Origin: Sphingobacteriales bacterium
GTDB lineage: Bacteria > Bacteroidota > Bacteroidia > Chitinophagales > UBA2359
Direction: 5' to 3'
Assembly (NCBI GenBank): GCA_016711285.1
Contig: JADJTG010000002.1
Coordinates: forward strand, 124,001 to 188,000
DNA length: 64,000 nt
Position numbers and translations under genes: made by a program. The notes under the pieces were generated by a model. That model had not been told where the DNA came from and did not search any database. It was given only the letters and a program-made list of their open reading frames with translations. Below are positions 54,501-63,073 of the stretch, one piece after another (position 1 is the first letter of the stretch; each line of letters opens with the position of its first letter).

Positions 54501-56709
54501 GCACACATACCATCGCCTACAATTATGTAGATGGAGGCGGCTGTGCCTATTCAGTACAACAAACCGTGAGCATCGCTGCACCGCCGGTTGCTACTTTTGA
54601 TTATATCCAAAATGTATGTACGGTCAAGCTGCTATTTTTGATTATACCGGCAACGAACCAGACTGGAATTTAAGTTGGAACTTTGGCGAAGGTGCTTCTC
54701 AAAATATTGTAGAAGATCAGGGCTATATCAGTATCGTGTATAATACGCCCGGTACTAAAAATGTAGTATTGACGGTTCAAAATGCTTCGGGTTGTACAGC
54801 TTATAAAACTGTTACCGTAAATGTATTGCCTAAATTGCAAACGCCGCAGGTATATTGCACCAACAGCACCGATTCCAGCGTAGAAATGGCATGGAGCAGT
54901 GTGTCAGGCGCAAATGGATATGTGATTACCTACAATGGAAACAGCCAAGTGGTATATGGCAACTCCTTTTTAATCAGTGATTTGTCATTCGGACAATCGG
55001 TGACGTTTCAGGTGTATGCCGTTGGGCAAGGCGGATTTGAATGTAGCAATAGTGATGTAGCAGCAACTGTATGTACGATTACCGCCTGTCCGAGCGAACA
55101 GGCTACATTTACAGCTGTACCTGCTCAATTTTGTAAAGGTGGGGCTGCTGTTGCTTTAAGCGGACAACCCGCCGGCGGTTATTTCCAAATAGACGGCAAT
55201 ACCGTAACTATGTTAGACCCCGCTACACTGAATGCAGGCAACCACGTATTACAATATTTTTATGCCGACCCTGCCACCTTATGCAGCTATGTGTCCGCAC
55301 CACAAACATTTACCATCACACAGCCTGCTCCGATTGCCTTGACAGCAAGTGATTTACAAATTTGTCCGGGCGAAGAAGTAACGATTACGGCTGCTGACGA
55401 AAGCAATATTGTTTGGACAGGCCCGAATATTATTTCGCAAAATGGCTCTACCTTAGTAGCAGCCCCCGAAGCCAATACTACCTACACCGCTACTACCACC
55501 GATTTCAACGGTTGTACCAAAGAAGCACAAATTACGATTATCATCAACGAGAGTGCTTTACCTACTGCCGATTTCTCTTTATCGGACTATGCAATATGCA
55601 GTGGCGAAATAGTTGAATTTATCAATGATTCGCAAAATGATGAATCCAGTACTTGGGAAGTAATTTATCCTTCCGGTCAGGTTTCTACTTTTTCTGACAA
55701 TGCGCCTTCAGTAGCTTTTGAAGAAGCAGGCGTATATGATGTAAAATTAACAGTTCAGGGCTGCGGAAATACCAGTGATGAAATAGTTTTGGAAAATATA
55801 ATTTCTGTAACAGCATCACCAAACTTTGAAATAGATGCTCCGCAGAGTGTATGTCCGAATGAGTCTTTCGTTTTACAATTAGAAGGCACTCAGGGCAATG
55901 CCATCTGGCAGGGTGATGGCTTAAGCACAACCATAGGTTTGGAAGTGAATGCTGCTCTATCTGCTCCCGAAACATATATTGTTACTGTAAGCGGCGAAAA
56001 CAACTGTTCAAAAACAGATAGTGTTGCCGTTGATGTATATGCAGTAACACCGCTCACTCTGAGCAATGATACAACAATTTGTACAGGCGATACGATTCAG
56101 GTTTTTGCTGCCGGAGCTGTTTCTTTTGCGTGGTCGCCGGCAACTGCCGTATCCGATGCCACTTCGCCCAATCCGAGCGTATTTGCAGCAGACAGCAGTT
56201 TTACGCTCACTGTAGCGGCTGCCGATGAAAACGGTTGTGCTAAAACCGGTTCTATCTTTTTTACGATTAATGATGACCTCTGCCTCTGCGATGACGGAGA
56301 TTGCAATACCACAGATATTTATAATCCGCAAACCGGTGCTTGCGAACATTCGCCTATTGTGCTGCCTTCCTGTGACGACAACGACCCGACTACCGTTGAT
56401 GCTTATAACCCTGAAAATTGTGAATGTGAGCATACCGTTACTACCAAATTATTTATTCCGAATGCAATTACGCCCAATGGCGACAATAGCAATGATGTTT
56501 GGTTTATTGAAGGTTTAGCTGCGTATCCGGAGGTGAGTGTTACTATTTACAATCGTTGGGGGCAACTGCTGTACGAAGCCGCCCCCTATGGTAACAACTG
56601 GACAGGTGAATATGAAAATGAGCCACTCCCCGATGGTACTTATTATTATATTTTAAAACTCACACGCGGCGGAGAAAGCCAAACCGGAACGATTACAATT
56701 ATCCGTTAA
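51593..56709 (+). CDS. C25 (gingipain-like) cysteine peptidase with PKD-like repeats and type B T9SS domain; one-base frameshift
   Basis: 1,705 aa after correction. Signal peptide to ATAQQ; N-terminal beta region related to PorU; C25 peptidase domain at about 420-800 with the catalytic His in VIEYSGHSTINDEGYWDF (near 660) and Cys in IVFSQSCFAGQIHD (near 690); adhesin/PKD-like beta domains; CHU_C gliding-motility-type sorting domain at the end (FIPNAITPNGDNSNDVWFI, VTIYNRWGQLLYE, PDGTYYYILKL). The first frame ends at 54673 and the second is open from 54616: TGTACGGTCAA needs one more G (near 54622), giving DYIQNVCTGQAAIFDYTG. The domain order resembles a secreted protease rather than the sortase PorU, which lacks CHU_C. 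Its neighbour is porP/sprF. Confidence 0.85.
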
Positions 56710-56720
56710 AAAAATAAAGT

Positions 56721-56760
56721 AAAGTTATTTTTCGGTATCATTTTACCGAAAAATAACTTT
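56721..56760 (+). terminator. Strong hairpin after the C25 peptidase gene
   Basis: Perfect 17-bp stem (56721-56737 with 56744-56760) and a 6-nt loop, 11 bp after the stop, followed by TAATAAC rather than a U tract. It lies between the peptidase and porP/sprF, so it may lower read-through into the latter. Confidence 0.7.
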
Positions 56761-56834
56761 TAATAACAAAAACGGAAAAAAATACGCATCATTTTTTATT
56801 TACAAAACGACTCTTTTTTATAAAATAATCAATC

Positions 56835-57785
56835 ATGAAAAAAATATTGCTCTCTACAATTTTGTTGATATTTGCCTGTGGAACGGCACAATCGCAACAG
56901 TTGTATCAGCTTTCACAATATATGATTAACGATTTGGCGTATAATCCGGCAATATCGGGCAGCAAAGGGCAACTCGCTATCCTTAAGGCTTCGTATCGCA
57001 AGCAATGGGCGGGCGGCTTTGGCGGTGATGAACCGAGTACTTTTACCATCAGTGGGCACAGCAGCGTAAACGAAAGCCGCTCGGTGGGATTGGGTGCTTT
57101 GATTTTTGCCGACCGCACCGGACCTACTCGCCGCACCGGTTTTCAGTTTTCTTATGCCTATCATTTGCCCATCAACGGTGGCGACCAACACTTGGCATTG
57201 GGTTTGGGTGCTTTGATTTTGAACTACGGCTTGGATTTTGACAAATTGGAGTTGGTGACAGAAAGCGACCCTGCCGTTATTGAAAATGTAGCTTCCAAAA
57301 CAACTATTGACTTCAACACAGGTGCTTATTTTTATGACGAAAATTATTGGGTAGGTGTATCTGTGGCGCAGTTGGCAGCACGCGAGTTGCAATTGAGCCG
57401 CCGCTCCGACTCCTTAGATGTAGAAACCGTAAAATTGGCGCGTCACTTGTTTGTATCGGCGGGTTATCGTTTTGATATTAACGAAGATTTTGCCGTAGAA
57501 CCCTCTATTTTACTCAAATCGGTAGCTCCGGTAAAGCCGCAGTTGGATTTGAACGCCCGTGTTATTTTCCGTCAGCAATATTGGGCAGGTATTTCTTATC
57601 GTTCCAAAGATGCTTTTGCTTTGTTGCTCGGCTTAAATCTGAACAATGGCTTCAATGCTACCTACTCGTATGATATTATCACTTCGGGTTTGAATGCAGT
57701 GAGCAAAGGTTCGCACGAAATAGGCATCGGCTACAACTTAGATTGGCGCAACAATGCCGCCGAAGCAGCACCAGCAAGCTATTAG
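56835..57785 (+). CDS. PorP/SprF-family type IX secretion membrane protein
   Basis: 316 aa. Signal peptide to AQSQQ, then an outer-membrane beta-barrel of the PorP/SprF family: LYQLSQYMINDLAYNPAISGSKG, LKASYRKQWAGGFGG, SVGLGALIFADRTGPTRRTGFQFSYAYHL. PorP/SprF-like proteins are needed for secretion or anchoring of CHU_C (type B) substrates and are often encoded next to them, as here 126 bp after a CHU_C protease gene. Confidence 0.94.
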   Translation: MKKILLSTILLIFACGTAQSQQLYQLSQYMINDLAYNPAISGSKGQLAILKASYRKQWAGGFGGDEPSTFTISGHSSVNESRSVGLGALIFADRTGPTRRTGFQFSYAYHLPINGGDQHLALGLGALILNYGLDFDKLELVTESDPAVIENVASKTTIDFNTGAYFYDENYWVGVSVAQLAARELQLSRRSDSLDVETVKLARHLFVSAGYRFDINEDFAVEPSILLKSVAPVKPQLDLNARVIFRQQYWAGISYRSKDAFALLLGLNLNNGFNATYSYDIITSGLNAVSKGSHEIGIGYNLDWRNNAAEAAPASY

Positions 57786-57820
57786 AAAGACACGGCACAT
57801 ATATTTTATTTTTATAAAAA

Positions 57821-57852
57821 AAGCGGCTCTTAGTATAAGAGCCGCTTTTTTT
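57821..57852. terminator. Terminator between porP/sprF and ppk2
   Basis: Perfect 12-bp stem AAGCGGCTCTTA (57821-57832) / TAAGAGCCGCTT (57836-57847), 3-nt loop, T run after and A run before, so it can serve both convergent genes. Confidence 0.9.
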
Positions 57853-57948
57853 TATTTTTTTCAACACAGGCAAAAATTTATATGATTTGTCGTGCTATAA
57901 ATTTTGATTCTGGGTATATTTAAAATTGAGAAAACCGTGTTTTGTTTT

Positions 57949-59081
57949 TTACATACGCCCCTCGCCTTTTTCATAAATCACATTGGAGCGTCCGACAATT
58001 AAAGGATCTACTTTTCCTATTGTATCCTGATTTTTTTTGCTGTAAGGCAGTTTATGTAAAATATAGCGCATCGCATTGAGGCGGGCGCGTTTTTTACAAT
58101 TGGATTTTACCACAATCCAGGGTGAGTCGGAGGTATCAGTATAAAAAACATTTTTTCTTTGGCTTCGGTATAGTCATTCCATTTGTCCAAAGACGCTTTA
58201 TCAACAGGCGATAATTTCCATTGTTTCAAAGGGTGTGTTTCGCGGTCTTTAAAACGGCGTTTTTGCTCTTCTTGGCTCACCGAAAACCAAAACTTAAACA
58301 AATAAATGCCACTGCGCACCAAATTGCGTTCAAATTCGGGTACTTGGCGCATAAATTCCATATATTCTTCGCGGCTGCAAAATCCCATTACTTTTTCTAC
58401 GCCGGCGCGATTGTACCAAGAGCGGTCAAAGAGAACTATTTCGCCGCGCGTGGGCAGGTGTTTTACATAGCGTTGAAAATACCACTGACCTTTTTCTTCT
58501 TCGGTGGGTTTTTCAAGGGCAACCACTCTGGCTCCGCGCGGATTGAGGTTCTCCATTACCCGCTTAATCGTTCCTCCTTTGCCGGCGGCATCTCTGCCTT
58601 CAAACAAAATAATCACCCGTGCGCCTGTTTCTTTTACCCAAGCCTGTAATTTGAGCAACTCTACCTGCAAATTGTATTTTTGGCGTTCATAGTTTTTGCG
58701 CGACATCAAATTTTTGTAAGGATAGCCGCCATTGTGCCAATCCTCCGCCAATTCTGCATCGGGGTCAATAGACGGCACAATGCTGTTTTTATTTTCATCT
58801 GTTTCGCTCAAAAGTATTCTTAACAGATACTGACGCTCATCTTTCGGATAGTTGTCAAGAAAAGACTTCGCTGCAGCTTTTTTTTCGGCTTCGGTGGGTG
58901 CATTTTGGATTTTTCCATTCAATACGGTGGCATCACTATTGAGCCGTGCCCTAATTCTTCGTTTTACTGTATTGTTGCGTGCTTCTTGCGGTGTATCCCC
59001 TGCCAGCACATCTCCCTCTGCTACCTTTCTCACTCTGGTTTTCAAAACCTCCGCCTCTTCTATAAGATTTTTCTTTGCCAT
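57949..59081 (-). CDS. ppk2: Polyphosphate kinase 2 with one-base frameshift
   Basis: 377 aa after correction. PPK2 domain: Walker A IILFEGRDAAGKGGTIKRVMENLNPRGARVVALEKPT, QWYFQRYVKHLPTRGEIVLFDRSWYNRAGVEKVMGFC (Walker B and lid). Transfers phosphate between polyphosphate and nucleotides. One frame stops at 58107 with MFFILIPPTHPGLW; the true end FFYTDTSDSPWIVVKSNCKKRARLNAMRYILHKLPY continues in another frame to TAA at 57949. Six A on the plus strand (58143-58148) need to be seven. An N-terminal helical extension of about 110 residues precedes the kinase. Divergent from the nos operon. Confidence 0.9.
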
Positions 59082-59223
59082 TGTATTATTTTTTTATAAA
59101 AATTATGTGAAATTTCAAACTGTAAATATACTAAGAAACGCAATAATATGAAAGTGTTTTCTGCTATTTATTCAGTGTTTATATCTATACAAATATCACA
59201 CACACACTCTACATTTTTATCAT

Positions 59224-59241
59224 TTATGATTTCAGTCATAA
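59224..59241 (+). promoter_or_regulatory. Candidate Crp/Fnr-type operator of the nos operon
   Basis: TTATGA (59224-59229), 6-bp spacer, TCATAA (59236-59241): a perfect palindrome with the TGTGA-N6-TCACA layout of Crp/Fnr sites. Its centre (59232.5) lies about 41-42 bp before the start site expected from the -7 box at 59262, the classical class II activator position. The regulator at 19886 is one possible ligand; the sequence does not show the link. Confidence 0.55.
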
Positions 59242-59261
59242 TTCCTTGCTTTAATAGCGGG

Positions 59262-59269
59262 TAACTTTG
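59262..59269 (+). promoter_or_regulatory. -7 promoter box of the nos operon
   Basis: TAACTTTG matches TAnnTTTG, 38 bp before the cytochrome ATG. No good -33 box, as expected for an activator-dependent promoter. The 226-bp gap also contains the divergent ppk2 start region. Confidence 0.55.
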
Positions 59270-59307
59270 CACATTCATTTATTATCTCAATCTTTTATAT
59301 CAAAAAT

Positions 59308-59802
59308 ATGAAAACAACACCCCTATTGCTATTTTTTAGCATTTTATTTTTGGTAATGGAAGCCTGCGGCGGTGCTTCAAAGGACAACGCTTCAGGTGGT
59401 ACTGCCACACCTGCCACTACGCCTAAAAGTATGGTAGAAGAAGCTCCTTCTTATGACCCTGTGCGCGGCGAAGGAAAATTTAATGCAGAAAATGTAAAAA
59501 TTGGAGCATTAGATGCAACAATGGCGAGTAAAGGTGAAGGTATTTCAAAAACCAAATGCTTGTCGTGTCATAAAATGACAGATGAAAGATTGGTAGGTCC
59601 CGGCTGGAAGGGTGTTACTACTCGCCGGCAGCCGTTTTGGATTATGAATTTCATCACCAATCCCGACCCGATGATTAACAAAGATCCTGCCGTACAAGCG
59701 CAATTAGAACTGTGTTTGGTGCGTATGCCCAACCAAAGTTTGACAGATGATGATGCCAGAAATGTATTGGAATATATGCGCAAAAACGATGGAGTGCAAT
59801 AA
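59308..59802 (+). CDS. Lipoprotein c-type cytochrome of the nos operon
   Basis: 164 aa. Lipobox MEAC (Cys at residue 20), a low-complexity Ala/Thr/Ser linker, then a class I monohaem cytochrome c: haem site CLSCHKM (about residue 91), GPGWKGVTTRR, and a likely axial Met in LVRMPNQSLTDDDARNVLEYM. First gene of the operon, 24 bp before nosZ. It probably donates electrons to NosZ; such cytochromes commonly precede clade II nosZ. Confidence 0.9.
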   Translation: MKTTPLLLFFSILFLVMEACGGASKDNASGGTATPATTPKSMVEEAPSYDPVRGEGKFNAENVKIGALDATMASKGEGISKTKCLSCHKMTDERLVGPGWKGVTTRRQPFWIMNFITNPDPMINKDPAVQAQLELCLVRMPNQSLTDDDARNVLEYMRKNDGVQ

Positions 59803-59826
59803 AAGAATTAAAATTTTTATATATAA

Positions 59827-61854
59827 ATGAAAAACAAACACATCATAACGGCTTCTATTTTATTGCTATCAATATGGGCAATAAGTATGAGTTCTTCTTG
59901 TAAACCTAAAAATGCTGCTACTGCCATTGTAGGCGATGCCGCCAACAAAGCCTATGTAGCTCCGGGTAAATACGATGAATTTTATAATTTTGTATCCGGC
60001 GGTTTTAGTGGGCAATTGTCGGTATATGGTCTGCCGAGTGGCAGATTGTTGCGTGTAATTCCTGTATTTTCGGTAGATCCCGAAAAAGGTTGGGGCTACA
60101 GCGAAGAAACTAAACCCATGCTGAATACCTCACACGGTTTTGTACCTTGGGACGACCTCCACCACACCGAACTTTCCCAAACCAAAGGCGAAATTAACGG
60201 AAAATGGATATTTGTCAACGGCAACAATACACCACGTTTGGCACGCATTGACCTAAAAACATTCCGTACTATGGAAATCATAGAATTGCCCAATAGTGGC
60301 GGTAATCACAGTTCGCCTTTTGGCACTGAAAACTCAGAGTATATCGTAGCAGGCACACGTTTCAGCGTACCGCCCGACGATGCCAACGGTGATGTTCCTA
60401 TCAATACTTACAAACAAAACTTTAAAGGACATATCAGCTTTGTGAGCGTAAATCCCGAAAGCGGCGAAATGAATATCGCTTTTCAGCTAAAAACTCCGGG
60501 TGTTAATTTTGACCTGGCACGCTGCGGAAGAGATAAATCGCATGGTTGGTTTTTCTTCAGTTGCTACAATACCGAACAGGCAAACACCCTGCTGGAGGTG
60601 AACGCATCTCAAAAAGACAAAGATTTCATTATGGCGGTTAATTGGAAAAAAGCGGAAGAGTACATTAAAGCCGGAAAAGGAAAAACCGTAAAAGTGAAAT
60701 ATGCTCACAATAAATATAATGAATCTACCCAAAGTGCCGCTTCCGAAATCAAAAATGAGGTATTGGTATTAGATGTAGCAGAATTAAAGGATATTTGTTA
60801 TATGATTCCCTGCCCAAAATCGCCGCACGGCTGCGATGTTGATCCCACCGGCGAATATATAGTGGGCAGTGGTAAATTGGCAGCCCTGATTCCGGTTTTC
60901 AGCTTCGACAAAATCCAGAAAGCCATCGCCAACAAAGAATATGAAGGAGAATATGAAGGCATTCCGGTAATCAAATACGAATCGGCATTATACGGCGAGG
61001 TAAAAAAACCCGGCTTAGGTCCTTTACACACCGAATTTGACGGCAAAGGCAACGCTTATACCTCTTTCTTTGTGTCTTCGGAAGTGGTGAAATGGAATAT
61101 CAAAGATTTGACTGTAATAGATAGAGTTCCCACTTATTATTCGGTAGGACACTTGTGTGTGCCCGGTGGCAATACACGCAAACCCAACCCTAAATATTTG
61201 ATTGCTTACAACAAAATTACCAAAGATCGCTACTTGCCTACTGGTCCCGAATTGTCGCAAAGTGCCCAATTATACGATATCAGCGGCGAAAAAATGCAGA
61301 TGATTCTCGATTTCCCGACTATAGGTGAACCGCACTATGCGCAGGCAGTTTCGGCGGATATTATCCAAAACAACGGTCAACTAAAAATCTATAAAATAGA
61401 CGAGAATAAGCACCCTTATGCCGCCAAGGGCGAGGCAGAATCCAAAGTAGTACGCGAAGGCAATAAAGTACATGTATATATAACTTCTATCCGTTCGCAC
61501 TTTGCACCCGACAATATAGAAGGCGTAAAAATGGGCGATGAGGTGTATTTCCACGTTACCAATTTGGAACAAGACTGGGACGTGCCACACGGCTTTGCCG
61601 TAAAAGGTGCTGCCAACGCCGAATTGCTCATTATGCCCGGCGAAACTACTACCCTGAAATGGGTGCCGGACAGAGTAGGTATTTTTCCGATATATTGCAC
61701 CGACTTTTGCAGTGCTTTGCATCAGGAAATGCAAGGATATGTGCGCGTGTCGCCTGCGGGTAGCAATGTGCCTCTTACTTTCAGCGTAGGAAAAACTACT
61801 CCGCCGCCTGCCGATGCTGCCGCACCCGCCGAAGCCGCACCCAAACAACAATAG
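59827..61854 (+). CDS. nosZ: Nitrous-oxide reductase, clade II (Sec-type)
   Basis: Periplasmic Cu enzyme reducing N2O to N2. 675 aa. Sec/lipoprotein-type N-terminus (MSSSCKPK; Cys near residue 25) instead of a twin-arginine signal, typical of clade II. Seven-bladed propeller with CuZ histidines (DDLHHTE, NHSSPFG, KSPHGCDVDPTG, GPLHTEFDG, YSVGHLCV, GEPHYAQAV) and a C-terminal cupredoxin with the CuA motif CTDFCSALHQEM (about residue 624). Ends with an Ala/Pro tail. A terminator-like hairpin separates it from the accessory genes. Confidence 0.98.
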   Translation: MKNKHIITASILLLSIWAISMSSSCKPKNAATAIVGDAANKAYVAPGKYDEFYNFVSGGFSGQLSVYGLPSGRLLRVIPVFSVDPEKGWGYSEETKPMLNTSHGFVPWDDLHHTELSQTKGEINGKWIFVNGNNTPRLARIDLKTFRTMEIIELPNSGGNHSSPFGTENSEYIVAGTRFSVPPDDANGDVPINTYKQNFKGHISFVSVNPESGEMNIAFQLKTPGVNFDLARCGRDKSHGWFFFSCYNTEQANTLLEVNASQKDKDFIMAVNWKKAEEYIKAGKGKTVKVKYAHNKYNESTQSAASEIKNEVLVLDVAELKDICYMIPCPKSPHGCDVDPTGEYIVGSGKLAALIPVFSFDKIQKAIANKEYEGEYEGIPVIKYESALYGEVKKPGLGPLHTEFDGKGNAYTSFFVSSEVVKWNIKDLTVIDRVPTYYSVGHLCVPGGNTRKPNPKYLIAYNKITKDRYLPTGPELSQSAQLYDISGEKMQMILDFPTIGEPHYAQAVSADIIQNNGQLKIYKIDENKHPYAAKGEAESKVVREGNKVHVYITSIRSHFAPDNIEGVKMGDEVYFHVTNLEQDWDVPHGFAVKGAANAELLIMPGETTTLKWVPDRVGIFPIYCTDFCSALHQEMQGYVRVSPAGSNVPLTFSVGKTTPPPADAAAPAEAAPKQQ

Positions 61855-61873
61855 TCAGTATAAATTTTAATAT

Positions 61874-61910
61874 AAAAGAAAAGGAAACGGTTTTGTTTCC
61901 TTTTCTTTTT
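61874..61910 (+). terminator. Terminator-like hairpin inside the nos operon
   Basis: Perfect 15-bp stem AAAAGAAAAGGAAAC (61874-61888) / GTTTCCTTTTCTTTT (61895-61909), 6-nt loop, T-rich end, 20 bp after nosZ. It would leave cytochrome-nosZ expressed above nosL/nosD. The remaining bases to 62048 show no gene. Confidence 0.75.
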
Positions 61911-62048
61911 ATAGGAAATCGCTTGCAGCCGATGTATCGTATTTTTTTTATTGTAAAATATTGATATGTACAATTATTATCAATCCTTTTTACATCTACA
62001 ATTAAAAATTATCATTTACTGAAGCGCATTTTTATTTTTTTTAATATT

Positions 62049-63073
62049 ATGAAAATATCCACTTTATCCAAAATATTTTTAATAATAGCAGCCATTTTAT
62101 TAATCGGCTCTTTATTTGTACCTCTGTGGCGCATTGATTTAGAAGCACCTCAATATCCCGAAGGTTTAAACCTATTAATTTATGCCAATAAAATAGCCGG
62201 CAACGTGGACATTATCAATGGTCTAAATCATTATATCGGAATGCAAACCCTGCACGCCGAAAATTTTATTGAATTTACCGTTCTCCAATATATTATTGGG
62301 GCATTTGCATTATTATTCGTCATTACCGCCATCATCGGCAAACGCAAATTGCTCTACGCAACTTTTATCGCTTTTGCTGCTTTTGGCGTAATCGCCATTG
62401 CCGATTTTTGGCGGTGGGAATATAACTACGGACACCACTTAGACCCCAACGCACCGATTATTGTTCCGGGTATGGCGTATCAGCCGCCGCTTATCGGCTT
62501 CAAACAACTGCTGAATTTCGGAGCTTACTCCATGCCGGACATAGGTGGTTATTTTTTTATTATATGCGGTATCATTTTACTTGCATTGGTGGGTAAAGAG
62601 TCGGGTTTCTTCAATCGTTTTTCAAGCAAAAAAAGTGCTTATGTAAAAATGTTGTATTGGTCGCTGGGTTGGTCTGTATTGATGGCGAGTGCCGCCTGCT
62701 CCAGCGAAGACACACCCGCCGACATCGCTCTTAATCGAGATATGTGCGATTATTGCAAAATGAAAATATCCGACCAACAATTTGCGGCGCAATTAAAAAC
62801 CGAAAAAGGTCGCTATTATAAATTTGACGATATATTTTGTTTACAATCTTATCGCAAAGAACATAATGAGGTAAATTACAAGGCTCTTTGGATATCCGAC
62901 TACGCCCAAGCATCTCATTTTGTGGCGATGGAGCAAGCCCATTTGTGCGCTCGCCCGACCTGAAAACCCCGATGGGCGGCGGTATAGCTGCCTTTGCCAA
63001 CAAAGCTGATGCCGAAAAACTGGCGCAGCAATACAACACTCAGGTACTTAACTGGAAATCCCTTAATGAATAA
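62049..63073 (+). CDS. nosL: Polytopic membrane protein fused to NosL copper chaperone; one-base frameshift
   Basis: 341 aa after correction. Residues 1-190: four to five membrane helices (LIIAAILLIGSLFVPLW, IGAFALLFVITAII, IAFAAFGVIAIADFW, YFFIICGIILLALV), of the type seen in Bacteroidota nos clusters. Residues about 215-341: NosL domain with a lipobox-like ASAAC, the Cu-binding DMCDYCKMKISD and DLKTPMGGGIAAFANKADA. One frame stops at 62963 after EQAHLCARPT; adding one T at 62942-62944 gives EQAHFVRSPDLKTPMGGG and the stop at 63071. In related genomes the two parts are usually separate genes; here they are one frame. NosL delivers Cu(I) to NosZ. The 3' end overlaps nosD by 8 bp. Confidence 0.86.

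Noticed and set aside
61381..61851. Minus-strand frame inside nosZ
   Set aside because: Covers the CuA domain of nosZ on the other strand; no recognisable protein.
61960..61984. FNR box (ATTGATA ... TATCAAT) before nosL
   Set aside because: The half-sites are 11 bp apart and no promoter box follows at a suitable distance, so the spacing does not fit a Crp/Fnr site.
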